From NCBI GenBank assembly GCA_964426075.1, contig CAYROP010000008.1, positions 1 to 33,226 on the forward strand: a stretch of DNA of 33,226 nucleotides, written 5' to 3'. The DNA is from CAYQLK01 sp964426075 (GTDB lineage: Bacteria; Patescibacteriota; Microgenomatia; CAYQLK01). Made by a program: the position numbers and the translations under genes. Positions 6,244-13,334 of the stretch are shown in pieces. Position 1 is the stretch's first letter, and every line of letters starts with the position of its first letter. The notes below the pieces were generated by a model. That model was not told the DNA's origin. It did not search any database and saw nothing but the letters and a program-made list of their open reading frames with translations.

Positions 6244-6264
6244 ACTCTTATTTTACTTAAGAGT
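6244..6264 (-). repeat. Stem-loop in the lepA leader
   Basis: ACTCTTA (6244-6250) and TAAGAGT (6258-6264) are perfect 7-bp complements around a 7-nt loop. If transcription starts 7 nt after the extended -10, this stem would form the extreme 5' end of the lepA mRNA. Confidence 0.45.
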
Positions 6265-6270
6265 GGCGCT

Positions 6271-6279
6271 ATTCTAGCA
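6271..6279 (-). promoter_or_regulatory. Extended -10 promoter of lepA
   Basis: TGCTAGAAT on the minus strand (6279-6271), a TGN-extended -10 with one mismatch. No convincing -35 hexamer. The same nonamer form, TGCTANAAT, precedes trxA, rmuC and the PBP gene. Confidence 0.55.
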
Positions 6280-6343
6280 GGAAATGTGCTTTTTGTGCGT
6301 GGTTTATGGATATGGGACATAAGCGCAATACAAGAGGAGGGTT

Positions 6344-6372
6344 TTGATTTGGGAAGTGAGAAGGAATAGAAT
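6344..6372 (+). promoter_or_regulatory. Promoter of the 6412-6648 gene
   Basis: TTGATT (6344-6349), 17-nt spacer, TAGAAT (6367-6372). Predicted start near 6379 gives a leader of about 33 nt that contains a short TTTAG/CTAAA stem and the SD GAGGAG. Confidence 0.65.
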
Positions 6373-6411
6373 CTAACTTTAGACGAAGCTAAAACAGAGG
6401 AGTATGGTTCT

Positions 6412-6648
6412 TTGGCTAACAAAAACTTCATCAAGTTGTACAGCAACGGCTCGCTAGAATGTTTGGCGGTAGAAGATGAACTAAGGAAACAAGGCCGAGA
6501 ATTCGTGGTCATAGCAGCTGTGGAAACGACTGAACGGCCTCTACCAAGAACGGAAATGTTGTACTTCACCTTCTACGGGTACAACAACATTCGACGGTAT
6601 CTGCTGCCTGAACTACCAGCCAGTTACGAACTCTCAGCGGTTTCGTAA
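6412..6648 (+). CDS. Small thioredoxin/glutaredoxin-fold-like protein, uncertain
   Basis: The 78-aa product starts at TTG 6412, with GAGGAG 9 nt upstream; the nearer ATG at 6404 is in another frame and soon stops. The pattern FIKLYSNGSLECLAVEDELRKQG followed by REFVVIAA suggests the beta-alpha-beta start of a glutaredoxin-like fold (strand, helix, strand), and PLPRTEMLYFTFYGYNNIRRYL resembles the later part where a cis-proline and a G-x-x-x-I segment occur. Only one cysteine (C17) is present, near where the second active-site Cys of CxxC would fall, so ordinary disulfide reductase activity is doubtful. This is a weak structural analogy, not a family match. It is a monocistronic unit with its own promoter and a strong terminator. 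Confidence 0.65.
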   Translation: MANKNFIKLYSNGSLECLAVEDELRKQGREFVVIAAVETTERPLPRTEMLYFTFYGYNNIRRYLLPELPASYELSAVS

Positions 6649-6655
6649 AATCCTT

Positions 6656-6684
6656 GCGCCACCTTAAATAAGTGGCGCTTTTTT
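6656..6684 (+). terminator. Intrinsic terminator after the 6412-6648 gene
   Basis: GCGCCAC (6656-6662) pairs with GTGGCGC (6672-6678), followed by TTTTTT (6679-6684). It lies between convergent genes; on the minus strand the stem has no U-tract, so it mainly serves the plus strand. Confidence 0.9.
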
Positions 6685-6689
6685 AAATA

Positions 6690-8423
6690 CTACGAGATTT
6701 TTTGGTCAGCTGAACTTGGAGTAGCGTCGTCAATTAGTGTAGTAATTACGCCAGTTTGTGGTGTTTCTTTTCTAATGGTCGAACGGATTTTTCTGGCAAG
6801 CGACCAGAATAGACGAATCTCTTCGACACGAAAAATATGAGTTAAAAACAGGTAAACAGTAAATCCAGCCATGGTTGAAATGCCGGTAAGAATTATTAGA
6901 TTAATTGTTTTGGTAGTGTCAAAAATAAGCTGGTCAAGAAGTTTGATTGGAATATACAAACTCAGCGCCATAAAAAACCCTGCGGCGAATATTTTGAATG
7001 CAGGCAGAATTAATTCACGACGAGAGAATTTACCGACTTTGCGATCAAGAAAAATAATTAACAAAGTAAGATTAATAATTGCAGCAATCGAACCGGATAA
7101 TCCCAAGGCCCAGACTGGAAGAACTAATATTTTGACAAAGACTAGACTTAAAATAATATTTGTCCCAACAGAAATTAATCCAATTTTTAATGGTGTTACT
7201 GTGTCGTGAAATGCATAAAAAGCCCGGACTATTAAAAGAAGAACGCTTTGGGCGGCTATTCCAAAAGAAAGAGCGGCAAGTGTTCTTCCTGTTAATACGG
7301 TTGCGGGCCAGTCGAACTCGCTGGCACCAAAAATTAGTCGGACTAAAGGGATTCTCAAAACAATTAGACAGATTGCGGCTGGAACGACCAAAAAAAGCAT
7401 TTGATGCATTGAGGTGAGGATTGTTTTTTTGAAAGCTTCGATATTGTTTTTGGCATATTCTAATGAAAGTGCTGGGAGTGCAGCTTGGGCGATTGTGGCA
7501 CCAAAAAGTCCAATCGGAACAACATACAAGTGGCTTGCAAAGTTAAACGCAACAACGCTTTTGGCGGAAATAATTGAGGCAAGAGCAATGTCGACAGTTT
7601 CGTTTATTTGTGAAGCAAACATTCCGACACTTCTAGGCAGGCCGAGACGGAGAAGTTTGATTAGGCTAGGTTCTTTGAAATTAAGAACAAACTGATAATT
7701 AAATCCTGAAGCATAAATAGCTGGAACTTGAATCAAAAAATGCATTACAGCACCCAAAACCACACCGATGGCCGGCCCATAAATACCAAGGTTATTGGAA
7801 AGCAGTACTGCTCCCAAAATAATACCTAGATTATAAAAAACCGGAGCTAGAGCGGGAATCAAAAACCTTTGACTTGATTGCAAAATGCCGGTAAAAAAAC
7901 TCGAGACAGCTAAAAATATCTGTGAAATTATCATTACCCTTGTTAGATTGACCAAGGTGGCGTGTTGAGCCGGATCGGCAACTAATCCAGGAGCGATTAA
8001 GGCAACAAGTGATTCAACAAAAATAAAACAAATTAAGGAGATGGCAACAAAGAACAAGAACGCGATGTTGATAATATTACTAACGGTATTCCAAAGTTTT
8101 TTAGCCTCTTGTTTTTGAGATAGATCAGTAAAAATCGGAATAAAAGAAACGGTAATTGTGCCAAATATCAATACCTGAAAAATAAAATCTGGTAGCCTAA
8201 AGGCTGCTAAATAAGCTGCTAAGTCCGGACCGGAACCAAAGTATGCGGCCAATAATCGGTCTCTAACCAAACCTAACACACGTGATGCCAGAGAAAGCCC
8301 CATGATAAGGAAGGCTGCTGAAAGAATAGTTTTTTGCTTACGAAAAAGAAATTGCTGAGCAACGCTTAGTGGTTTTGATGGAGATTTGGCTATGTGTGTT
8401 GCAGAATTAGCTGGTTTTGGCAT
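6690..8423 (-). CDS. murJ: MurJ, lipid II flippase (MOP/MVF superfamily)
   Basis: MurJ moves lipid II across the cytoplasmic membrane for peptidoglycan synthesis. The 577-aa product has a polar tail of about 30 residues, then roughly 14 hydrophobic segments. Family features include SLASRVLGLVRDRLLAAYFG near 44-63, the DLAAYLAAFRLPDFIFQ segment in the second helix and the LPRSVGMFASQINETVDIALAS segment near 260. The cytoplasmic C-terminal tail is polar. Start is ATG 8423; no SD is visible upstream (A/C-rich). It probably supplies substrate to the class A PBP at 22597. It is convergent with the small plus-strand gene ending at 6648. Confidence 0.96.
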   Translation of the reverse strand: MPKPANSATHIAKSPSKPLSVAQQFLFRKQKTILSAAFLIMGLSLASRVLGLVRDRLLAAYFGSGPDLAAYLAAFRLPDFIFQVLIFGTITVSFIPIFTDLSQKQEAKKLWNTVSNIINIAFLFFVAISLICFIFVESLVALIAPGLVADPAQHATLVNLTRVMIISQIFLAVSSFFTGILQSSQRFLIPALAPVFYNLGIILGAVLLSNNLGIYGPAIGVVLGAVMHFLIQVPAIYASGFNYQFVLNFKEPSLIKLLRLGLPRSVGMFASQINETVDIALASIISAKSVVAFNFASHLYVVPIGLFGATIAQAALPALSLEYAKNNIEAFKKTILTSMHQMLFLVVPAAICLIVLRIPLVRLIFGASEFDWPATVLTGRTLAALSFGIAAQSVLLLIVRAFYAFHDTVTPLKIGLISVGTNIILSLVFVKILVLPVWALGLSGSIAAIINLTLLIIFLDRKVGKFSRRELILPAFKIFAAGFFMALSLYIPIKLLDQLIFDTTKTINLIILTGISTMAGFTVYLFLTHIFRVEEIRLFWSLARKIRSTIRKETPQTGVITTLIDDATPSSADQKIS

Positions 8424-8513
8424 TTATTTGTGTTGGGTATTTATTATTTAGACGGCAAGATTGTATAGAAGCACTAGAATTAAGTATATAGCTTGCGTTT
8501 TGACAGCCTCAAG

Positions 8514-8522
8514 TGCTAGAAT
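8514..8522 (+). promoter_or_regulatory. TGCTAGAAT motif in the murJ-rpsT intergenic region
   Basis: Same extended -10 form as before lepA. A TTGACA lies at 8500-8505 but only 11 nt upstream of TAGAAT, too close for a standard pair. A separate TATAAT follows at 8549-8554 (also TG-preceded). Either could start the rpsT transcript. Confidence 0.4.
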
Positions 8523-8548
8523 TGCGCAGCTTTGGTGAGAGAAATTTG

Positions 8549-8554
8549 TATAAT
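8549..8554 (+). promoter_or_regulatory. Perfect -10 hexamer upstream of the rpsT leader
   Basis: TATAAT preceded by TTTG. No good -35. A start near 8561 would give a leader of about 116 nt containing both copies of the 24-nt repeat. Confidence 0.5.
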
Positions 8555-8568
8555 AGTAATCTGAAGCT

Positions 8569-8592
8569 AAAAAAATATAATAGGAAGATGCC
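8569..8592 (+). repeat. 24-nt direct repeat, copy 1 (decoy start site)
   Basis: Seven A, then TATAATAGGAAG and ATGCC; identical for 24 nt to 8658-8681, with 89 nt between equivalent bases. Copy 2 is the genuine rpsT start region. Copy 1 therefore duplicates a possible -10 (TATAAT), a possible SD (AGGAAG) and a start codon (8588-8590). Confidence 0.9.
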
Positions 8593-8686
8593 TTTTTATA
8601 GGTGCTCGCAAAAATCTATTCAGATTTTATGCTACGCCCTTTTATCGGCATACATTAAAAAAAATATAATAGGAAGATGCCGATAA
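8588..8686 (+). CDS. Possible 32-codon leader ORF overlapping the rpsT start
   Basis: From the ATG in repeat copy 1 the frame is open for 32 codons and stops with TAA at 8684-8686, ten bases inside rpsT and in a different frame. The predicted peptide (MPFYRCSQKS... ending IIGRCR) looks like no known protein. Its start context is identical to that of rpsT, so any ribosome that starts rpsT should be able to start here; terminating across the rpsT start could couple or inhibit rpsT translation. It may equally be an untranslated remnant of the duplication. Confidence 0.3.
   Translation: MPFYRCSQKSIQILCYALLSAYIKKNIIGRCR
8642..8686 (+). promoter_or_regulatory. Predicted hairpin sequestering the rpsT start codon
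   Basis: TTATCGGCAT (8642-8651) is a perfect 10-nt complement of ATGCCGATAA (8677-8686), the first codons of rpsT. The 25-nt loop holds the A-rich tract and AGGAAG. A smaller stem, AAAATCT/AGATTTT, lies just upstream in the same leader. This would hide the AUG unless melted or bound, and could serve S20 feedback control. It can act only if transcription begins upstream of 8642. Confidence 0.55.
8658..8681 (+). repeat. 24-nt direct repeat, copy 2 (rpsT start site)
   Basis: Identical to 8569-8592. TATAAT (8665-8670) ends 6 nt before the rpsT ATG, so this copy may be a -10 giving a leaderless mRNA; AGGAAG is rather close to the ATG for a normal SD. Confidence 0.9.
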
Positions 8687-8982
8687 TTAAGTCAGCGATT
8701 AAAAAAATGCGTCAGGACAAGGTCCGAACCGCAAGAAACGCAAAAGTAAAATCAAACATTAAAAGAGTTTTGAAGAATGTCCGAAAGGATGTCGCTAATG
8801 CAAAGCTTGGATCAGAAGCTTTTTCAACTCTCGACCGGGCCAGTAAAAAAGGATTTATTTCTAAGAGAAAGGCTTCAAGGCTTAAATCGAGAATGGCAAA
8901 AGCTGCTTCAAAAGTTAGCAGTGAGTCTGCTACAAAAGAAGTTGTTAAAACAACCAAAGGTACTGTAAAAAAATCCAAATAA
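8677..8982 (+). CDS. rpsT: 30S ribosomal protein S20
   Basis: S20 binds 16S rRNA early in 30S assembly. The 101-aa product is very basic, begins MPIIKSAIKKMRQDKVRTARN as S20 proteins do, has the K-S-N-I-K-R-V-L-K helix around 24-32 and the FISKRKASRLKSRMAKAAS segment near 60-78. It is about 14 residues longer than common S20 because of a Lys/Thr-rich tail. Start is ATG 8677. The leader is extraordinary: the start region is duplicated 89 nt upstream and the first ten coding bases are complementary to 8642-8651. S20 is known to autoregulate translation in E. coli, so a feedback role is plausible. No terminator hairpin is evident after the stop. Confidence 0.96.
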   Translation: MPIIKSAIKKMRQDKVRTARNAKVKSNIKRVLKNVRKDVANAKLGSEAFSTLDRASKKGFISKRKASRLKSRMAKAASKVSSESATKEVVKTTKGTVKKSK

Positions 8983-9013
8983 TATACTTAAAATCGTTTT
9001 TTAGAGGTTGCTA

Positions 9014-9036
9014 AAAGTCTCTTGCTTTGGTAAATT
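9014..9036 (+). promoter_or_regulatory. Possible leaderless promoter of the LPNTG gene
   Basis: TTGCTA (9008-9013), 17-nt spacer and TAAATT (9031-9036), with the ATG at 9043, the predicted start of transcription. The -10 is embedded in the perfect palindrome GTAAATTTAC (9030-9039). Confidence 0.45.
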
Positions 9037-9042
9037 TACCCT

Positions 9043-9273
9043 ATGAGAAAGTTAACTGCCTTGCCACTTGCGGCTGCAACATATTTAACCCAAGTATCTG
9101 GCGCATTTGCGGCTGGAACAACTCCAGCTAAGGTAGCTACCCCCTCTTCTTCCACAGCTAGTTCAACTTTGCCGAACACCGGCGTTTTTGAACCAACAAT
9201 ATTGGTTTTTGTAGCTGCTGTGGGATTGTTGTTTGTTGGGGCGTACTACATGAATCGCGCTTTTTCGAAATAG
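9043..9273 (+). CDS. 76-aa surface mini-protein with LPNTG sorting signal
   Basis: The product has an N-terminal hydrophobic signal peptide with a likely cleavage after AFA (about residue 23), a 20-residue linker rich in Thr, Ser, Ala and Pro, then LPNTG at about 45-49, a hydrophobic helix (TILVFVAAVGLLFVGAYYM, about 53-71) and the tail NRAFSK. That is the full layout of a sortase substrate, but with almost no ectodomain: after both cleavages only about 20 residues would remain. It could be a cell-wall-linked peptide, a spacer for glycosylation, or a bitopic membrane peptide if no sortase exists. No SD; a -10-like hexamer ends 6 nt before the ATG. It sits between rpsT and the convergent LCP gene, and no sortase gene is in the window. 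Confidence 0.82.
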   Translation: MRKLTALPLAAATYLTQVSGAFAAGTTPAKVATPSSSTASSTLPNTGVFEPTILVFVAAVGLLFVGAYYMNRAFSK

Positions 9274-9356
9274 ATATTATTTTCCTATTTTTTGGGAACA
9301 GAATTGGTGAGTAACTGGAATAATAATTTTGGTTGCTTGCTTTTTTTGTGGAAAAA

Positions 9357-10565
9357 TTAATTAGACGTAGTTGGAGTTGGAGTCGGATAAAGCGTGTCTT
9401 GTATAAACTTGTGAATTTGATCTAGACTTCCTGAGGTAGGTATTAAAACATATTGGAGACCATAAGTGTTTGATATTGGTGGATTAACAAGCAGAGGATA
9501 GTCCCCATCGGTCGAGATAACTGTAGAGGATATTTGTCCGGCTCTGGCCTGTTGAAATAACTCAAAAAAATCTGGGAATTCTGAGGGGGAAATGTTGGTG
9601 TCAATTGACTGACTGAAGGCGTTATAGAGTGAAAGAATTTTGGTCGGATTAAAAACCCCTTCAAGTGAGAATATTTTGTCTTTAACGGCACTGATCACTT
9701 TTTCTTGACGCTTGGAGCGGGCAAAGTCTGAGTTTTCATCATTTGTACCCTTTCGGGATCGGACATATTTGAGTGCTGTTTGACCGTCCATGTGTGTTAG
9801 CCCTGCCTCAAAGTGCAGGTGTTCGTATCGACATTTGAAGGGGTCTGGTTCATCAGCAACAACTTGATTGCTAGAATCAAGAAGTTTGACTCTTCCAACT
9901 CCATCATCTCCAATAACAGTCTCATATTTTAGACCACACATATTTTTTTCCTCGCCTGAGATTGGATACATGTAATCATCGAAGGTTTGGTCGACAATAA
10001 TATCAACTCCACCAAGTTCGTCGATGGCTCTGGTAAAACCATTAAAGTCGAGTCGCACAACATAATGAATAGGAACACCTAATATTTCACTGACGGCGTC
10101 TGAGGCTTGAGTGATACCTTGAGTTTTACTTTTTTCGACACCAAAAGCATACGCGGTGTTAATCTTGGCTTTTATGGAATCGACCCAAAAATCTCTGGGG
10201 ATAGAAATAAGATTAGTATTTGTGGTGTTCTGATTATAAGAAGCGAGAATGAGTGTGTCGGTAAGATTGGGACCGTCGTGACCTTCACCCCCAGTACCGA
10301 GAATAAGAATATTAGTTCTTCCTCGGTCGTTAATAATATTAGGGCCTGGTTTGATAATGGGACTATTAAGAATGTTTTGTGTGGCGCTCCTTAAGTGGGG
10401 AATAAAAATTGACGCAAGTGCCAAAACAAAAAACCCAATTAATATTAGTCCGATTATTTTAAGCTTGCGTGAAGATTTAGAAATGTTTTTATTAAAATGG
10501 TGATCAGTGGGTGCACTGGTAATCTTCCCCTTTTTTTTAATAGGGGCTGAATTAAGATTTTGCAT
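9357..10565 (-). CDS. LytR-CpsA-Psr (LCP) family cell wall polymer transferase
   Basis: LCP enzymes transfer polyprenyl-linked glycopolymers onto peptidoglycan outside the membrane. The 402-aa product has a basic cytoplasmic tail, one membrane helix at about 36-56, then an extracellular LCP domain: NILILGTGGEGHDGPNLTDT near 85-104, LISIPRDFWV near 118-127, and GQTALKYVRSR followed by DFARSKRQEKVI near 255-285, the arginine-rich polyprenyl-phosphate site. A Thr/Pro tail ends it. ATG 10565 overlaps the tpiA stop as TAATG, so the genes are coupled. It likely acts downstream of the WecA-family transferase at 30531. Confidence 0.94.
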   Translation of the reverse strand: MQNLNSAPIKKKGKITSAPTDHHFNKNISKSSRKLKIIGLILIGFFVLALASIFIPHLRSATQNILNSPIIKPGPNIINDRGRTNILILGTGGEGHDGPNLTDTLILASYNQNTTNTNLISIPRDFWVDSIKAKINTAYAFGVEKSKTQGITQASDAVSEILGVPIHYVVRLDFNGFTRAIDELGGVDIIVDQTFDDYMYPISGEEKNMCGLKYETVIGDDGVGRVKLLDSSNQVVADEPDPFKCRYEHLHFEAGLTHMDGQTALKYVRSRKGTNDENSDFARSKRQEKVISAVKDKIFSLEGVFNPTKILSLYNAFSQSIDTNISPSEFPDFFELFQQARAGQISSTVISTDGDYPLLVNPPISNTYGLQYVLIPTSGSLDQIHKFIQDTLYPTPTPTTSN

Positions 10566-11227
10566 TATTTACAGAGACTGATTATCTGGTTAAATAAATT
10601 AATATCTGTAGAGGATTTACCAACCAAAGCACCATCAATAATCTCGTCATCAAAAAAATCCTTAATGTTTTCGACGGTGACACTGCCACCATAAAGTACG
10701 ATCTGACAGTCAGTTGTTTCTTTTATGGATTTAATTTTTTCTGATGCCTCTTTTGAGAGTAAAGGCTTGGAACCTGGATTGGTTGAGATAGATTCTTCTG
10801 GCTCAAACGCTAAAATCAAATCCGAATAATCTCCTAAGTTTTCAGATGTGAGCTCGGAATAATTACCGCAAACAATCGGTTGAATATTCTGTTCTCTAAG
10901 ATTTTCAATTTTTACCCTAATATCTTCGATAGTAACACCAAAAAGCCTGCGAGTTTCAGAGTGTCCAACTAGTGAATATTTTGCTAATCCTTGGATAATT
11001 TCGGCTGGAACCTGCCCGGTAAAAGCACCAATGGGCTTGACTGATACATCTTGAGCACCAAAAGAAATATTGCCTGGAATTGGCAAATTTGCAATAGCTC
11101 CAAGCACAGGAAAACTTGGACAAACAACGATTTCTAATGATGAATCAGTGATATTTGAGAACCAGTCATTTGCCTGATCAACAGTAAGGTTGGCCTTCCA
11201 GTTGGCAACGAGCATGAAATTTTTCAT
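10565..11227 (-). CDS. tpiA: Triosephosphate isomerase, short form
   Basis: TPI interconverts dihydroxyacetone phosphate and glyceraldehyde 3-phosphate in glycolysis. At 220 aa it is about 30 residues shorter than common bacterial TPI and near archaeal lengths. Catalytic residues are present: K11 in NWKAN, H89 in VGHSETRR, E142 in LAFEPEESI, and the phosphate-binding YGGSV at 179-183. The loop-6 region after E142 (ESISTNPGS) departs from the bacterial WAIGTGK form. It starts at ATG 11227, 5 nt after the thioredoxin stop, and overlaps LCP by one base (TAATG), so trxA-tpiA-LCP form one operon. No SD. Confidence 0.94.
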   Translation of the reverse strand: MKNFMLVANWKANLTVDQANDWFSNITDSSLEIVVCPSFPVLGAIANLPIPGNISFGAQDVSVKPIGAFTGQVPAEIIQGLAKYSLVGHSETRRLFGVTIEDIRVKIENLREQNIQPIVCGNYSELTSENLGDYSDLILAFEPEESISTNPGSKPLLSKEASEKIKSIKETTDCQIVLYGGSVTVENIKDFFDDEIIDGALVGKSSTDINLFNQIISLCK

Positions 11228-11232
11228 AATTT

Positions 11233-11499
11233 TCAGACGAGACTATCTGAAAGAAATTTGTCAAATTTGTCAGGAGTAGTTGCACCTAAATGACGAACAA
11301 CTTCAACGTCGTCTTTAAGGATAATGTAGGTTGGTATTGAAGCAACTTGATATTTAATAGAATCGTCAGGATTTTCATCAACATTTATCTCGACGAATTC
11401 TATCTTCCCATCGTATTTTTTCTTCATATCTTCAATAATAGGATGCATTAGTTTGCACGGACCACACCACTCGGCCCAAAAATCAAGGAGTTTAATCAT
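11233..11499 (-). CDS. trxA: Thioredoxin (short)
   Basis: Cytoplasmic dithiol-disulfide reductase. WCGPC at 11-15 is the active site and SIPT at 54-57 supplies the cis-proline. At 88 aa it lacks the usual first strand and helix of thioredoxin (family about 105 aa); the protein begins directly with the strand leading to the active site (MIKLLDFWAEWCGPC). Start ATG 11499 has no SD. A TGCTAAAAT extended -10 lies about 44 nt upstream, inside the divergent uvrD gene. First gene of a trxA-tpiA-LCP operon. Confidence 0.94.
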   Translation of the reverse strand: MIKLLDFWAEWCGPCKLMHPIIEDMKKKYDGKIEFVEINVDENPDDSIKYQVASIPTYIILKDDVEVVRHLGATTPDKFDKFLSDSLV

Positions 11500-11513
11500 A
11501 TTTTTAAAAAACT

Positions 11514-11519
11514 TAGAAT
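11514..11519 (+). promoter_or_regulatory. -10 hexamer of the uvrD gene, near-leaderless
   Basis: TAGAAT ends 8 nt before the ATG at 11528, so the transcript would have almost no leader. No clear -35. Confidence 0.4.
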
Positions 11520-11527
11520 ACTTCTAT

Positions 11528-13309
11528 ATGGATAATAAGGAAATTTTAGCAGGTCTAAATACAGCTCAACAAGAAGCGGTTGAAAAAACTGATGGACCAG
11601 TATTGGTTTTGGCGGGCGCCGGAAGCGGCAAAACTAAAGTTTTGACACAAAAGCTTTGTTATATTTTGGCAAATCATTTGGCTTATCCATCAGAAATACT
11701 GATGGTAACTTTTACAAACAAGGCGGCCTCTGAAATGAAAGAGAGAGTTGTTAAATTGTTGGGAGAAAATTCTGAATTACCATTTATGGGGACTTTTCAT
11801 TCATATGGTGCAAGGTTTTTGAGAATTGAAGGACAACACTTGGGACTATCTTCAAATTTTGTAATTTATGACGAAAAAGACAGTGTTGATCTAATTGGTA
11901 CTGTAATGGATGAGTTAAATATTGGCACTAAAACTACTAAACCTCAGGCAATTAAATACAATATTAGTAGTGCAAAAAATGAGATGGTTTCAGCCAAAGA
12001 ATATTTAGGGTATGCCAAAGGGTATTTTCAAGAGACGGTTGCAAAAGTCTATTTAGCATACGAACAAAAAATGCAAGAAGTGAATGCGGTCGATTTTGAC
12101 GATCTGCTAAAAAAAGTTGTTGACTTGTTAAAAACAAATTCTGAACTAAAAGAAAAATATTCTAATAGATATAAATATGTTTTGGTGGATGAATATCAAG
12201 ACGTGAATGCGGCTCAGTACCAACTGACTAAGATACTGTCTAGTAAACATGGAAATATTACAGTTGTCGGCGACGCGTCACAGGCAATTTATGCTTTTCG
12301 GGGGGCTGATTTTCGAAATATTGTTAATTTTGAAAAGGATTTTAAGGATGTGGAGGTCATAAATTTGGAAGAAAATTACAGGTCAACAAATACAATTTTG
12401 TCTGCGGCTAATACTGTAATTTCACAAAACAGAAGCCATCCAGTATTAAAGCTTTGGACTAAAAATGGCCAAGGTGAACTAATCAGACTTATTCAGGCTC
12501 CTGATGAGCAGGCGGAGGGAAATATTATTACTTCAGTTATTATTAACTCCGGAAGAGACTACAAGGACTTTGTAATCCTTTATCGAACGAATGCTCAATC
12601 GAGATCAATCGAAGAGTCTTTGATAAAAAGTGGTGTGCCATATAACCTCGTTGGTGGGGTTAGGTTTTATGACCGAAAAGAAATAAAGGATGTATTGGCA
12701 TATATGAGGGTAATTGCCAATGAAAAAGACTTGATCGCAAGAGAAAGAGTTGTGAAATTAGGTAAAAGAAAATATCAGCAATTTATTCTAAGAGTTGGTG
12801 AAATAGATAAAGCGTCTCCTCCATCAGAAGTATTATCGTCTGTGTTGGAAATAAGCGACTATCTATCAAGATTTGATGAAAAAGATCCAGAAGAAGCAGG
12901 AAGAGTTGAAAATATTCGCGAGCTTTCTTCGGTGGCAGAAAAGTTTGATAACTTGGATGAGTTTTTGGAAAATGTGGCACTTATGGAATCGGGGGCTGAT
13001 ATGAGAAAAAACGGAGAAAATACTTCTGAGGTGACACTTATGACAATTCATTCTGCAAAAGGCCTGGAGTTCCCTGTTGTTTTTATGACAGGAATGGAAG
13101 AAGGATTATTCCCCCACTCAAGGTCTTTAATTGACCCGGCACAACTTGAGGAAGAAAGAAGGCTTTGCTACGTGGGGATGACGAGAGCAAAAGAGGTATT
13201 GTTTTTGACTTATACTTCAAATCGACTATATTTTGGGGTAAGAGGAAGCAGCGTTCCTTCTCGTTTCCTTGGAGATTTGCCGGAAGAGTTGGTTAAAAAT
13301 CTATCATAA
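11528..13309 (+). CDS. UvrD/PcrA-type SF1A DNA helicase
   Basis: A 3'-5' helicase for excision repair, replication restart and removal of RecA filaments. The proper start is ATG 11528 (MDNKEILAGLN), not the frame extension to 11453, which would overlap the divergent trxA. Motifs: LNTAQQEAV at 10-18 (Q motif), AGAGSGKT at 29-36 (Walker A), TFTNKAASEM (Ia), DEYQD at 221-225 (II), GDASQAIYAFRGA (III), ENYRST (IV), TIHSAKGLEF at 506-515 (V) and VGMTRAKE (VI). At 593 aa it is shorter than PcrA/UvrD (about 720 aa): the 2B region is reduced and the C-terminal tail that contacts RNA polymerase in PcrA is missing. No SD. Confidence 0.93.
   Translation: MDNKEILAGLNTAQQEAVEKTDGPVLVLAGAGSGKTKVLTQKLCYILANHLAYPSEILMVTFTNKAASEMKERVVKLLGENSELPFMGTFHSYGARFLRIEGQHLGLSSNFVIYDEKDSVDLIGTVMDELNIGTKTTKPQAIKYNISSAKNEMVSAKEYLGYAKGYFQETVAKVYLAYEQKMQEVNAVDFDDLLKKVVDLLKTNSELKEKYSNRYKYVLVDEYQDVNAAQYQLTKILSSKHGNITVVGDASQAIYAFRGADFRNIVNFEKDFKDVEVINLEENYRSTNTILSAANTVISQNRSHPVLKLWTKNGQGELIRLIQAPDEQAEGNIITSVIINSGRDYKDFVILYRTNAQSRSIEESLIKSGVPYNLVGGVRFYDRKEIKDVLAYMRVIANEKDLIARERVVKLGKRKYQQFILRVGEIDKASPPSEVLSSVLEISDYLSRFDEKDPEEAGRVENIRELSSVAEKFDNLDEFLENVALMESGADMRKNGENTSEVTLMTIHSAKGLEFPVVFMTGMEEGLFPHSRSLIDPAQLEEERRLCYVGMTRAKEVLFLTYTSNRLYFGVRGSSVPSRFLGDLPEELVKNLS
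11543..11551 (-). promoter_or_regulatory. Extended -10 promoter of the trxA operon
   Basis: TGCTAAAAT on the minus strand (11551-11543), within the first codons of the divergent helicase gene. Predicted leader about 37 nt. Confidence 0.45.
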
Positions 13310-13321
13310 TTAAAAAAAGTT

Positions 13322-13327
13322 TAGAAT
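13322..13327 (+). promoter_or_regulatory. -10 hexamer before the FemAB gene
   Basis: TAGAAT, with the ATG at 13335 exactly 7 nt after it, the expected transcription start. Suggests leaderless transcription in addition to read-through from uvrD. No good -35. Confidence 0.4.
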
Positions 13328-13334
13328 AGAAAAA

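Noticed and set aside
6219..6569. 116-aa minus-strand frame between lepA and murJ
   Set aside because: Covers the promoter and coding region of the plus-strand 6412 gene; low-complexity Ser-rich product with no start signal.
8500..8522. TTGACA and TAGAAT upstream of rpsT as a standard promoter pair
   Set aside because: The spacing is 11 nt, too short; only the extended -10 is kept.
11453..11527. 25-residue N-terminal extension of the UvrD helicase
   Set aside because: Lies over the divergent trxA start and a -10 hexamer; the family starts at MDNKEILAGLN.
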